A DNA stretch of 64,000 bases, taken from Bacteroidota bacterium (lineage in GTDB: Bacteria; Bacteroidota; Bacteroidia; Chitinophagales; UBA10324). Under the pieces are notes generated by a model. That model made no database searches and had not been told where the DNA came from. It saw only the letters and a list, made by a program, of their open reading frames with translations. A program made the position numbers and the translations under genes. Each line of letters opens with the position of its first letter. Within the stretch, counting starts at the first letter, position 1. Below are positions 9,528 to 17,882 of the stretch, piece by piece. The DNA lies in contig JAFDYS010000024.1 of the NCBI GenBank assembly GCA_018267315.1, positions 51,420 through 115,419 on the forward strand, written 5' to 3'.

Positions 9528-10229
9528 TCAATTCAAATCCTGCAACACCAGCGGTTTGGTGCAGAAGAACCAATCGTAGCATTTCATCTCACCATTGGTT
9601 TGCTCCATCCGCTCCTTAGCGGTGCCGCATGATCCTGCCGGAGGCACAATTACATCTTCACCCGGTTTCCAGTCAGCTGGTGTGGCAATGCTGTACTTGT
9701 CTGCTGCCTGCATGGCAATGAGCGCACGCTTCAACTCATCGAAATTTCTTCCTGTTGAAAGCGGATAGTAAATGATGGCACGGATGATTCCTTTCGGGTC
9801 AATGAAGAAAACAGCGCGCACAGCTTTGGTGTTGCTTTCACCCGGCTGAATCATGCCATACTTTCTGGCCACATCCATTGTAATGTCTTCAATGAGCGGG
9901 AATTTCACTTCAATGTTTTTCATTCCCTTATACTCGATCTTGTCTTTGATGGTGCGTAGCCAGGCGATATGGCTGAACAATCCGTCCACTGATAATCCTA
10001 CCAGTTGGCAGTTGAGTTTCCTGAACTCCTCTTCCCGGCTGGCGAACGTCATAAACTCCGTGGTGCATACCGGCGTAAAATCAGCCGGATGACTGAACAG
10101 GATAATCCATTTTCCCTTGTAGTCAATCGGGAAGTGAATTTCACCCTGCGTGGTGACCGCCTTAAACTCCGGCGCTTTGTCGCCGATGCGCGGCATAGCC
10201 ACAACTTTTTGCTCAAGCATTGTTTCCAT
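9528..10229 (-). CDS. Peroxiredoxin, Prx6 family with C-terminal Cys pair
   Basis: A thioredoxin-fold peroxidase of 233 residues that reduces hydrogen peroxide and alkyl peroxides. The peroxidatic Cys55 is in D-F-T-P-V-C-T-T-E. The long Prx6 C-terminal arm is present and holds Cys201, Cys217 and Cys223, the last two in C-Y-D-W-F-F-C. This arrangement resembles the archaeal thioredoxin peroxidase type, in which the C-terminal cysteines resolve the sulfenic acid, rather than eukaryotic 1-Cys Prx6. No signal peptide, so cytosolic. It is divergent from the large glycosyltransferase gene across 165 bases with no other gene. Confidence 0.93.
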   Translation of the reverse strand: METMLEQKVVAMPRIGDKAPEFKAVTTQGEIHFPIDYKGKWIILFSHPADFTPVCTTEFMTFASREEEFRKLNCQLVGLSVDGLFSHIAWLRTIKDKIEYKGMKNIEVKFPLIEDITMDVARKYGMIQPGESNTKAVRAVFFIDPKGIIRAIIYYPLSTGRNFDELKRALIAMQAADKYSIATPADWKPGEDVIVPPAGSCGTAKERMEQTNGEMKCYDWFFCTKPLVLQDLN

Positions 10230-10394
10230 AATCCAGATTTTTAGATGATTTGCAATTCGATTACACAGGCAAAATTGAGTGACGGAAAAATGCCGTTTGG
10301 TGACATTTGTTACCCCGACGGCTAACTCTTATCAGAAACCGCGCAGCGGCCTCCATCACCCTTTACTTTCTGCGATTCATTAACTTGCCCCGCT

Positions 10395-13229
10395 GTGGCT
10401 ACGCAACAAAAGAAATCGCAACCTTCCCAGAAATTCTCCGGCAAATTATCGCTGGTGATTCCTTGTTACAATGAAGCGCACCGGATTGACCGGATGATAG
10501 ACGGATTGCGTGAATTCAGCCAGAAGGCCCCTTTTGACTATGAAGTGATCATTGCTGACGACGGCAGTACGGATGGCACATCGTCAACCATAGATCAGCA
10601 TCCCCTCATGGTGGAATTAAAACAAGCGGGCAGGTACCAATTGGTGAAACTTGCTGCTAACCGCGGTAAAGGCGCCGCATTGAAAGCCGGCGTAAATGCC
10701 GCCACCGGCAGCCACATACTCACGCTCGATGCCGATATGGCTACCAAGCCGGCCGAAGTGCTGAAGTGGATGGCTGCCAACGGAAATCAACTTCCTTCTA
10801 ATGAAATCTGGATCGCTTCACGCGAACACCACGATTCATTGATTACGGAAAACCCGGCACGCAGAAGAACCGGTCGCATCTTCAACCTGATCGTCCGGTT
10901 CCTCACGCCACTTCGGTTGCGGGATTCCCAGTGCGGCTTCAAGCTTTATCCGGCCCCAGTGGCGAAAGAACTTTTCGAAAAGCAAAAATCAACCGGATGG
11001 GCGCATGATGTGGAACTCATGTACCGGGCGCAGATCCATGACATACCCATTCGTGACCTGCCTGTAACCTGGGTGACCCAGGAAGGAAGCAAGATTTCGC
11101 CTGTAAAAGATTCATTCCCGATGCTGTGGAATGTATTGATGGTTTCGCTCCGGTTGAAGTGGGAGTACTTTGTGAAAGTCCCCCTGAGCATGATCGGAAA
11201 AAAGAATGTTACCGATACGGTGCGAAAGCGCGAAGCCACTTACCGGATGCTGTTTTTTTTCTTCAGCATCGTGCTGTTTTTTACCATGACCACATTGAGT
11301 TTCCAGTATGGCATTACAGGTGATGATGTGGATCAGAAGATCTATGGCGAAAAGGTGCTCTCCTATTATCTTACGCTTGGCAAGGATACTTCCTGTCTTC
11401 ACCTCAAAGTCGGCAATAAAGAAAACCTTCATCTCTACGGCGGACTGTTCAACATGATTCCTGCGGCCGCCTCCAAAATTTTTCCTGCTGCCGACATTTA
11501 CGACCTGCGTCATCTCTTCGATGCCATTACCGGTTTTCTGGCCATGCTGTTTGCCGGTTTGCTGGCTAAGAAACTCGGCGGATGGCGCGCCGGCTTTCTC
11601 GGCCTGGTACTCATGGCGATCTGGCCACAGTTCTTCGGACAATCCATGAACAATCCCAAGGATATTCCATTTGCTTTTGCCTACGTTTTCTCCATTTACT
11701 ATTTACTGAAACTGGTTGACGAATTGCCGGGGCCGCGTACCCGCACACTCATCCTATCCACCATCGGTATTGCTCTCGCTATCAACATGCGCGTAGGCGG
11801 TTTAATTCTCATCGGGATGCTGTTTGCCTTTGTGATCGGGAATTACATCCTTTCCAAATCATTCAGGCAGGCATTCACCATTGACAAAAACGCCACCGGC
11901 AGGACCATCAAGTACCTGCTCATTATTTCCGTGGTGAGTTACTTCGGCGGTCTGTTGTTTTGGCCATATGGACTGATGGCGCCATTCAGTCATCCGTTCA
12001 CAGCATTGAGCGAGATCACCAACTTCTCTATTAACATCAAGGTGCTCTTCAATGGGAAACGCATGTTCAGCAATGAAATTCCGTGGAACTATGTGCCGGT
12101 GTGGCTATGGGTCACCACCCCTCTGGTGATCATAATTGCTGCTGTACTCATTCCGGTAGTCATTCTGCTTGCGAGAAAACAATTCAATGTTTCCTATCTA
12201 CTTCTGATTGTATTCGCAACGGTTTTTCCATGGGCTTACATCGTTTACAAAAACAGTTCGCTGTATGATGGCATGCGTCAGGTACTGTTCATCACACCCA
12301 CTATCGGTGTGCTTGCGGCGGTTACCTGGGAGTTTTTCTTCCGTTCAGCAAAATCAAAAGGAATGCAATATGGAGTTGCAGCCGCTTTGCTGATCGGGAT
12401 ACTGCTGCCCTTACGTTTCTCATTTGCCAATCACCCCAATCAGTATGTCTATTTCAACGAGCTGTATGGCGGCATCAAACATGCTTACGGAAATTTTGAT
12501 ACAGATTACTACATGAACAGCATCCGCGAGGATTGTGATTGGGTGAAAGAAAATGTGAAAACGGAAAGCGGAAAGAAAATCATCATCGGAACCAATACGG
12601 TTGATCCGGTGAACTGGTACCTCGGAAGAGACACCGTTCATTACAAAATCGTGTACGTTCGATTTAATGAACGCACCCAAAGAGACTGGGACTTCGGTAT
12701 TTTTTATACCCGCCCCATTGAGCGTTCTCAATTGCTGAACAATTCATGGCTCGGTTCCCATACCCTTTACAAGGTAACTGCCGACGGCATTCCGCTCTCA
12801 GCTGTTATGGAACGCAGGGACAAGAATGATTTTTTTGCGGAGCAGGCGCAGGATGCCAATGATTTTGCCAAAGCCGATTCACTTTTCCGGCTGGCTGTAC
12901 AATATGAGCCGTTGAATGAGCTCAGCTGGTACGGCCTGGCTGTGGCTCAAATGCAGCAGCAGAAACTCAAAGATGCCATTGGATCATTACAGCGTTCATT
13001 ACAGATCTACCCTGATAACCCAACCGCCTTCACCATGCTTGGCCTGGCCTATGCACAAACCGGTGATGCAGAAAATGGCATCGCGTATCTCAATCAATCA
13101 CTTAAGCTCAACCCCAATAACCCGCAGGCCTATTATTATCTCGCTCTGATTTACCAGCAAAAGGGCGATGTGGCCACAGCCAAGCGGTACATGGATATTG
13201 TGAAACAGTTTCAACCCCAGCAGAAATAA
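10395..13229 (+). CDS. GT2 glycosyltransferase fused to a GT39-like membrane domain and TPR repeats
   Basis: A 944-residue membrane protein in three parts. Residues about 15-260 are a family 2 glycosyltransferase like dolichyl or polyprenyl-phosphate sugar synthases: V-I-P-C-Y-N-E, A-D-D-G-S-T-D-G-T, L-D-A-D-M-A-T-K-P and Q-C-G-F-K. Residues about 280-690 hold many hydrophobic segments and an acidic G-D-D-V-D-Q loop after the first, as in GT39/PMT-like C-type transferases. Residues about 810-940 are about three TPR repeats. A single polypeptide could charge a lipid carrier and transfer the sugar. The start is GTG at 10395. Its stop overlaps the next gene's ATG (TAATG), so the two are probably translationally coupled. 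Confidence 0.82.
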   Translation: MATQQKKSQPSQKFSGKLSLVIPCYNEAHRIDRMIDGLREFSQKAPFDYEVIIADDGSTDGTSSTIDQHPLMVELKQAGRYQLVKLAANRGKGAALKAGVNAATGSHILTLDADMATKPAEVLKWMAANGNQLPSNEIWIASREHHDSLITENPARRRTGRIFNLIVRFLTPLRLRDSQCGFKLYPAPVAKELFEKQKSTGWAHDVELMYRAQIHDIPIRDLPVTWVTQEGSKISPVKDSFPMLWNVLMVSLRLKWEYFVKVPLSMIGKKNVTDTVRKREATYRMLFFFFSIVLFFTMTTLSFQYGITGDDVDQKIYGEKVLSYYLTLGKDTSCLHLKVGNKENLHLYGGLFNMIPAAASKIFPAADIYDLRHLFDAITGFLAMLFAGLLAKKLGGWRAGFLGLVLMAIWPQFFGQSMNNPKDIPFAFAYVFSIYYLLKLVDELPGPRTRTLILSTIGIALAINMRVGGLILIGMLFAFVIGNYILSKSFRQAFTIDKNATGRTIKYLLIISVVSYFGGLLFWPYGLMAPFSHPFTALSEITNFSINIKVLFNGKRMFSNEIPWNYVPVWLWVTTPLVIIIAAVLIPVVILLARKQFNVSYLLLIVFATVFPWAYIVYKNSSLYDGMRQVLFITPTIGVLAAVTWEFFFRSAKSKGMQYGVAAALLIGILLPLRFSFANHPNQYVYFNELYGGIKHAYGNFDTDYYMNSIREDCDWVKENVKTESGKKIIIGTNTVDPVNWYLGRDTVHYKIVYVRFNERTQRDWDFGIFYTRPIERSQLLNNSWLGSHTLYKVTADGIPLSAVMERRDKNDFFAEQAQDANDFAKADSLFRLAVQYEPLNELSWYGLAVAQMQQQKLKDAIGSLQRSLQIYPDNPTAFTMLGLAYAQTGDAENGIAYLNQSLKLNPNNPQAYYYLALIYQQKGDVATAKRYMDIVKQFQPQQK

Positions 13230-13957
13230 TGGACCTCAAAGAGCTGGAAAGTGGTGTTGATCCTAAAAAGCACTGGTACTACCAGTCGAAAAAAGAACCG
13301 CTGATTTCATTCGTAAAGCAAACGTTTGAAAAAGTGCGCCGGCCGCTTACGATCATTGATGTGGGCTCGGGCTCCGGCTTTTTTATGTATGAACTAAAAG
13401 ATTCCGTTCCGGGAATGATCGAACAGATTTATCTCGTTGACATCGGGTACACGGATGAAGAAGTAGCCGCTTCCAAAGATCAGCTCATAGAAAAAACACG
13501 GTCACTTCCTCACAAGATCGAGAATGCTGTGGTGGTGATGATGGATGTGCTCGAACATTTGAAGGAAGACTATGCCATGCTGGATGAGATCAAAGAAAGA
13601 TCGGTGGGTGAGAATTATTTCTTCATCACGGTTCCGGCTTTCATGAGTTTGTGGAGCGGGCATGATGTGTACCTGGAACATTACCGGCGCTATTCTGCTT
13701 CCTCTCTTCGTAAACTTTTACAAGCATCGCATTATAAGGTTCGGGATCTGTATTATTTCTACGGCTCCATTTTTCCTGCCGTGTGGCTGGTGCGGCAAAT
13801 CAAGCCGAAGAATTCAAAAGCAGATTCTGATATGAAACCGGCCGGCACCCTGGTTAATTCATTGCTGCAAACACTGTGTTACATCGAACTTCCATTCAGA
13901 AAACTCAACCGCCTTGCGGGTGTCACCTGCGTAGCCGAAGGCACATTTACGGGATAG
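13229..13957 (+). CDS. Class I SAM-dependent methyltransferase
   Basis: A soluble 242-residue Rossmann-fold methyltransferase. Motif I is I-I-D-V-G-S-G-S-G-F at about residues 43-52 and the acidic SAM ribose ligand is in L-V-D-I. The post-motif V-V-M-M-D-V-L-E-H-L resembles methyltransferases of the UbiE and COQ5-like groups that act on small molecules or glycolipids. It overlaps the preceding glycosyltransferase gene by one base, so it likely modifies the same glycan, lipid carrier or product. The acceptor is not identifiable. Confidence 0.85.
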   Translation: MDLKELESGVDPKKHWYYQSKKEPLISFVKQTFEKVRRPLTIIDVGSGSGFFMYELKDSVPGMIEQIYLVDIGYTDEEVAASKDQLIEKTRSLPHKIENAVVVMMDVLEHLKEDYAMLDEIKERSVGENYFFITVPAFMSLWSGHDVYLEHYRRYSASSLRKLLQASHYKVRDLYYFYGSIFPAVWLVRQIKPKNSKADSDMKPAGTLVNSLLQTLCYIELPFRKLNRLAGVTCVAEGTFTG

Positions 13958-14008
13958 TGCCATTTACTCCGGTGTTCTATTTTTGCCGGGTATCAATTGC
14001 GTTTTATC

Positions 14009-15046
14009 ATGCTGCGAAAATTTGCATCTTTCTCCATTCTCATTTTCCTTTTCTCCTGCTCTAAATCTGAATTCGTACCTGACCAAACGGAAGAAGAAGC
14101 AGCCGGGATAGAATACAAACTCACCACTTATATCACGGGAGATTCAACCGATGTGGTCACTCCCTCCCAAAGCGGCATCTGCCTGATGGGTGGCAGCACC
14201 GATGTGGACTCCGCCATTGCCTGGATGATCCAGCGCAGCGGCGGCGGCGATTTCGTGGTGATTCGTTCCAGCGGCTCTGATGGATATAACGACTACATCT
14301 ATTCAGACCTCGGCGGCGTGAATTCGGTGGAAACCATCATCATCAACAGCAAGACCAAGGCGAAGAAGCAGGAAGTGTACAATAAGATCGTGAATGCAGA
14401 AGCCCTTTTTATCGCCGGCGGTGATCAGTGGGATTATGTGAGGTACTGGAAGAATACAAAAACGGAAGATGCCATCAACTACCTGATCAATACCAAGCAT
14501 GTTCCGGTGGGCGGCACCAGTGCGGGCTGCGCCATACTCAGCCGGGTGTATTTCAGTGCAGAGAACGGAACAGTCACATCGTCTGAAGCCATGAAGAACC
14601 CATATCGTTCCACCGTAACGCTGGGAAAAAATGACTTCATTAATATCCCCGTACTGGATCAAACCATTACTGACACCCACTACGATAACCCCGATCGCCG
14701 CGGAAGACATGTCACCTTTCTGGCGCGCATGGTGCAAGACTGGGGCTTGGATGCGAAGGGAATCGGACTCGATGAGCAAACGGCCGTGTGCATTGATGAG
14801 AACCATGTAGCCACCGTATTCGGATTCGGAACGGCTCACTTCCTCCGGCAAAACGGACAAGGTCCCGAGGTGTGCCAGCCCAATACCAAACTCAACTGGA
14901 ACCGCTCCAATCAGGCCGTGAAAGTTTACAACATTGACGGTTCGCCAACGGGCAACGGCACCTTCAACCTCAATGACTGGTCAACAGCCACCGGAGGATC
15001 CTGGCTTTACTACTACGTCGACAATGGTACATTTCATCAGAATTAG
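14009..15046 (+). CDS. Cyanophycinase-like S51 peptidase lipoprotein
   Basis: A 345-residue lipoprotein: L-F-S-C lipobox with Cys17 after a short hydrophobic signal. The rest matches the cyanophycinase branch of peptidase family S51. Nucleophile Ser171 is in G-G-T-S-A-G-C, with G-G-D-Q at about 137-140, D-T-H-Y followed by R-R-G-R-H, and G-I-G-L-D-E-Q-T-A. Cyanophycinase releases beta-Asp-Arg dipeptides from cyanophycin; secreted forms let bacteria feed on it. Whether this enzyme uses cyanophycin or another beta-aspartyl peptide is unproven. TATTTTTG at 13978-13985 may be its -7 box. An in-frame TTG lies 12 bases upstream of the chosen ATG. Confidence 0.85.
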   Translation: MLRKFASFSILIFLFSCSKSEFVPDQTEEEAAGIEYKLTTYITGDSTDVVTPSQSGICLMGGSTDVDSAIAWMIQRSGGGDFVVIRSSGSDGYNDYIYSDLGGVNSVETIIINSKTKAKKQEVYNKIVNAEALFIAGGDQWDYVRYWKNTKTEDAINYLINTKHVPVGGTSAGCAILSRVYFSAENGTVTSSEAMKNPYRSTVTLGKNDFINIPVLDQTITDTHYDNPDRRGRHVTFLARMVQDWGLDAKGIGLDEQTAVCIDENHVATVFGFGTAHFLRQNGQGPEVCQPNTKLNWNRSNQAVKVYNIDGSPTGNGTFNLNDWSTATGGSWLYYYVDNGTFHQN

Positions 15047-15125
15047 CCGGGACCCGGCGTGAAGGGTTTGTTGCGATTGACTATGTTTGACACGTCCGTT
15101 TTCAAAACCGGTACTTGACTGCTGC

Positions 15126-15791
15126 ATGGCTGCCATTCATCCCAAGACACTCAGTTTCCTCGCTTCATTAAAGAAGAATAACAACAAGCCCTGGTTTGAG
15201 AAAAACCGGGACCTGTACGAAGTGATTCGAAGTGACATGATTGCTTTCACAGAAGAACTGCTTCGCGCAATGAACCGGTTTGACAGTACGATCGGCTTTC
15301 CGGATCCCAAGAGTTGTCTATTCCGAATTAATCGCGACGTCCGTTTTTCGAAGGACAAGTCGCCATACAAAACATCCATGGGAATCGCCATTTCAAAGGC
15401 CGGAAAGAATTTCGAAGCCGCGGGATATTATGTTCACCTGGAACCGGGCAAGTGTTTCGTTGGTGGCGGCATGTGGATGCCGGAGCCCGATCAGCTTAAA
15501 AAGGTGAGGCAGGAAATTGATTACAACTTCAAAGACTTCAAGAAGATTGTGGAAGCACCTGCATTCAGGAAAAAGTTTGGCGGATTACATACTGATATGA
15601 AACTGTCACGTCCGCCAAAGGGTTACGATGAGAACAATCCTGCTATTGAATACATGAAACTGAAGAGCTTCACCATCGGCGCAGAATTTACCGATGCACA
15701 GGTACTTCATTCAGGTTTCGTAAAAACCGCGGCTGGCGTTTTCAAAGAGATGAATCCGTTCATCCGGTTTCTGAATGAAGCGGTGAAGTAG
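15126..15791 (+). CDS. DUF2461 (TIGR02453) family protein
   Basis: A 221-residue cytosolic protein of the DUF2461 family, length normal. Family features are N-N-N-K-P-W-F-E-K-N-R near the N-terminus, R-I-N-R-D-V-R-F-S-K-D-K-S-P-Y-K-T and G-x-Y-x-H-L-E-P-G with W-M-P-E-P. The biochemical role of the family is unknown. The ATG at 15126 is chosen because upstream in-frame codons would add residues not seen in the family. It stands alone between two exported-protein genes. Confidence 0.88.
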   Translation: MAAIHPKTLSFLASLKKNNNKPWFEKNRDLYEVIRSDMIAFTEELLRAMNRFDSTIGFPDPKSCLFRINRDVRFSKDKSPYKTSMGIAISKAGKNFEAAGYYVHLEPGKCFVGGGMWMPEPDQLKKVRQEIDYNFKDFKKIVEAPAFRKKFGGLHTDMKLSRPPKGYDENNPAIEYMKLKSFTIGAEFTDAQVLHSGFVKTAAGVFKEMNPFIRFLNEAVK

Positions 15792-15854
15792 TTCATTTGC
15801 CTTTTTTATGATGGACTCTCTGTTTTCTGAGAGACGATGCAGACTTATTTGCTT

Positions 15855-15862
15855 TAACTTTG
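15855..15862 (+). promoter_or_regulatory. Putative -7 box (TAACTTTG)
   Basis: TAACTTTG matches TAnnTTTG and lies 31 bases before the ATG at 15894. No TTG at standard spacing is obvious. Confidence 0.35.
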
Positions 15863-15893
15863 ATGATCGACATAGTTTATCTATCATTATGAT

Positions 15894-17204
15894 ATGGAGA
15901 AAAAAGATTTACTCACGAGATTGAAGGCCTACACTGCTCTTACAGGCACGCTCCTGTTTCCCGTGCTAAGCTCTCCCGCACAAGTCATCTACAAAGAATA
16001 TGCTCCGCCGATATGGCTTGGTGGGGATTCGTTGGAATTTCCACTTGACCTGAACAACGATGGTATAATGGACTTTAATTTTCATTGTGCTTGGTCACTC
16101 TATTGGTCTTCAAGCGGCGGATCCCTAAGAGTGTATGTTCAATTGCAACCAAATGGCATGAATCAGATCCTTGATAACGTACTTAGCGAGGAGGAGGAAA
16201 TTAGTTCGTATATTCCATTTGATACTTGGCAAGATCCAGGTCAACCTCTCTTAATCGGCAGTTGGCTTGCTTGGTGGAAGTGGAGTTGTGGTAGCTGCAG
16301 CTACTCTACGTGGCATGGATTTGTATGGCCATTTGACAGCCTATACTTACCATTGAAAGTGAATGTTGAAAATGATTCCTACTTCGGATGGACAAGGATG
16401 GATGTTTATTATGATTGGCCTTATATCGAGGCACGAATCCATGAAGCCGCACTGAGCTCTACTCCCAATGAACCGATTGTAGCAGGTGAACTTGGAGACA
16501 GTTGCTTTATCAATGCAAACATTTATCCTCACGACACCGCAATGTTTTGCGGAATAGATTCAGCTGTCCTCACCCTTTTCACCGGCTACGGTTCAAGTTA
16601 CCAATGGTTAAACAACGGTGGCGTTATTCCTGATGAAACGTTACCCGCCATCACCATCACTGCAGACGGAGACTACAGTTTAATTGCAGACTATGGAAAT
16701 AATTGCGTCGATACCTCAAACACAGTTCACGTCACTTTTGGAGGATTTCCTGATGTACCAATCATAACTCAGGTTGGTGACACTCTCTTCTCCAGCGCTG
16801 TTCAAGGAAATCAATGGTACGTGAATGGAGAAATAATTCCTGGAGCAACCGGACAGTTTTTAACTCCTTCTCAAAATGGAACATATTCGGTTGTGGTTAC
16901 AAATTCATCCGGTTGCCAAAGTACTTCTGGCGAATTCACTTTTGTCGCTACCTCTCTTATTGACCTTAGTAGCAGCACGCATGTAGTGAAAGCTTTTATA
17001 TCTGGAAATAATCTGACCATCGAATTATCCGACCCGCATTGGTTGAATTCAAAGATTGAGATTTACAATTCCCTTGGTCAGAACATCAGGAGCGGCAGTC
17101 TCAGAGGCTTAGTGAATAGAATCTACATGAAGGAACCGAAGGGAGTCTATTTCTTAAGGATTACAAAGGAGGGACAAACTTTCACTTTCAAGTTCTTCAA
17201 TTGA
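15894..17204 (+). CDS. T9SS cargo of unknown function, AT-rich
   Basis: A secreted protein of 436 residues: signal peptide (1-30, ending S-S-P-A-Q), an N-terminal domain of about 170 residues rich in Trp and Tyr that I do not recognise, two Ig-like modules with Y-Q-W-L-N-N-G and N-Q-W-Y-V-N-G, and a T9SS sorting domain over the last 75 residues with S-K-I-E-I-Y-N-S-L-G-Q and G-V-Y-F-L-R. Two stretches I counted by eye (16141-16260) are near 41 percent GC, against about 60 percent in a stretch of the cyanophycinase-like gene, and the codons look AT-ending, which hints at a different origin. Confidence 0.75.
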   Translation: MEKKDLLTRLKAYTALTGTLLFPVLSSPAQVIYKEYAPPIWLGGDSLEFPLDLNNDGIMDFNFHCAWSLYWSSSGGSLRVYVQLQPNGMNQILDNVLSEEEEISSYIPFDTWQDPGQPLLIGSWLAWWKWSCGSCSYSTWHGFVWPFDSLYLPLKVNVENDSYFGWTRMDVYYDWPYIEARIHEAALSSTPNEPIVAGELGDSCFINANIYPHDTAMFCGIDSAVLTLFTGYGSSYQWLNNGGVIPDETLPAITITADGDYSLIADYGNNCVDTSNTVHVTFGGFPDVPIITQVGDTLFSSAVQGNQWYVNGEIIPGATGQFLTPSQNGTYSVVVTNSSGCQSTSGEFTFVATSLIDLSSSTHVVKAFISGNNLTIELSDPHWLNSKIEIYNSLGQNIRSGSLRGLVNRIYMKEPKGVYFLRITKEGQTFTFKFFN

Positions 17205-17288
17205 TGAGTCGTGACTTTCTGAAATAATTTCCTGTTTCTTTCCGTTTTTAAGATTTTTTGTCGCATCGCGACCTGCATTTCTGAAAAC

Positions 17289-17320
17289 TTGTCCTGCCTG
17301 TGGCGCTGGTACTGTGTTTG
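17289..17320 (+). promoter_or_regulatory. Putative promoter of the small heat-shock gene
   Basis: TTG at 17289-17291, a 21-base spacer and TGTGTTTG at 17313-17320 resemble TTG-N19-21-TAnnTTTG with one mismatch. The -7 box overlaps the left arm of the palindrome 17315-17338, which would suit control by a repressor. Confidence 0.45.
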
Positions 17321-17338
17321 ACTTATTGGGGTCAAACA
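17315..17338. promoter_or_regulatory. Palindrome before hsp20 (operator or leader hairpin)
   Basis: TGTTTGAC (17315-17322) and GTCAAACA (17331-17338) are perfect 8-bp inverted arms around an 8-base centre, 15 bases before the hsp20 ATG. It is not the CIRCE element (TTAGCACTC arms). It could be a DNA operator or an RNA hairpin; the arms do not include an obvious Shine-Dalgarno sequence, so a classical RNA thermometer is less likely. Confidence 0.5.
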
Positions 17339-17353
17339 AAAAAACTAAAAGCC

Positions 17354-17794
17354 ATGTCACTTGTAAGATTCAGAACCAACCCGATCGAACGCACTTTCGA
17401 TCAAATGTTCAAAAACGTTTTCAATGATGACTTTGATGGTTTCTTCGTGAAGCCATTCGCCAGCCAGACTTTCCCGGCTGTGAACGTGGTGGAAGGCAAG
17501 GAAAACTTCCGCATTGATTTCTCCGTTGCCGGTTTCTCCAAGGGTGATTTCAACATCAAGCTTGATGGAAACATCCTCACGGTGAGCGGTGAAAAGAAAG
17601 CCGAAGTGAAGAAGGAAGAAGAGAACTACACCATGCGTGAGTTCACCCACAACTCCTTCAGCCGTTCCTTCACGCTGCCCGAAACGGTGAACCCGGAACA
17701 GATCGGCGCCGAATACACGGACGGTATTTTGAAACTCACGCTTCCCAAGAGAGAAGAAGTGAAGCAGAAAGCCATCGAAATCAAAGTCTCTTAA
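17354..17794 (+). CDS. Small heat-shock protein, Hsp20/alpha-crystallin family
   Basis: A 146-residue ATP-independent holdase. The alpha-crystallin domain runs from about residue 40 to 135, with A-V-N-V-V-E at its start, the beta strands F-x-I-D-F-S-V-A-G-F and L-T-V-S-G-E, and the closing G-I-L-K-L-T-L-P-K. The C-terminal I-x-I/V oligomerisation motif appears as I-E-I-K-V. N-terminal F-D-x-M-F is typical. It is a single-gene unit: palindrome and likely promoter upstream, strong terminator 30 bases after its stop. Confidence 0.95.
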   Translation: MSLVRFRTNPIERTFDQMFKNVFNDDFDGFFVKPFASQTFPAVNVVEGKENFRIDFSVAGFSKGDFNIKLDGNILTVSGEKKAEVKKEEENYTMREFTHNSFSRSFTLPETVNPEQIGAEYTDGILKLTLPKREEVKQKAIEIKVS

Positions 17795-17823
17795 GTTTTT
17801 TCATAAGTGGGTTTAAGGGTGAG

Positions 17824-17866
17824 ACCGTCGCTGATTCGCCATGAAGCAGCGACGGTTTCTGTTTTT
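17824..17866 (+). terminator. Rho-independent terminator after hsp20
   Basis: ACCGTCGCTG (17824-17833) pairs perfectly with CAGCGACGGT (17847-17856) around a 13-base loop, followed by TTCTGTTTTT. An ATG at 17841 lies in the loop and is therefore unlikely to start the downstream gene. Confidence 0.85.
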
Positions 17867-17882
17867 ACGCGGGGCCTTTTCC

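Noticed and set aside
15048..15062. GCCGGGACCCGGC as terminator after the cyanophycinase-like gene
   Set aside because: Loop too short in the full pairing and no T-tract follows.
17315..17338. CIRCE element for HrcA
   Set aside because: Arm sequence TGTTTGAC differs from TTAGCACTC and spacing differs.
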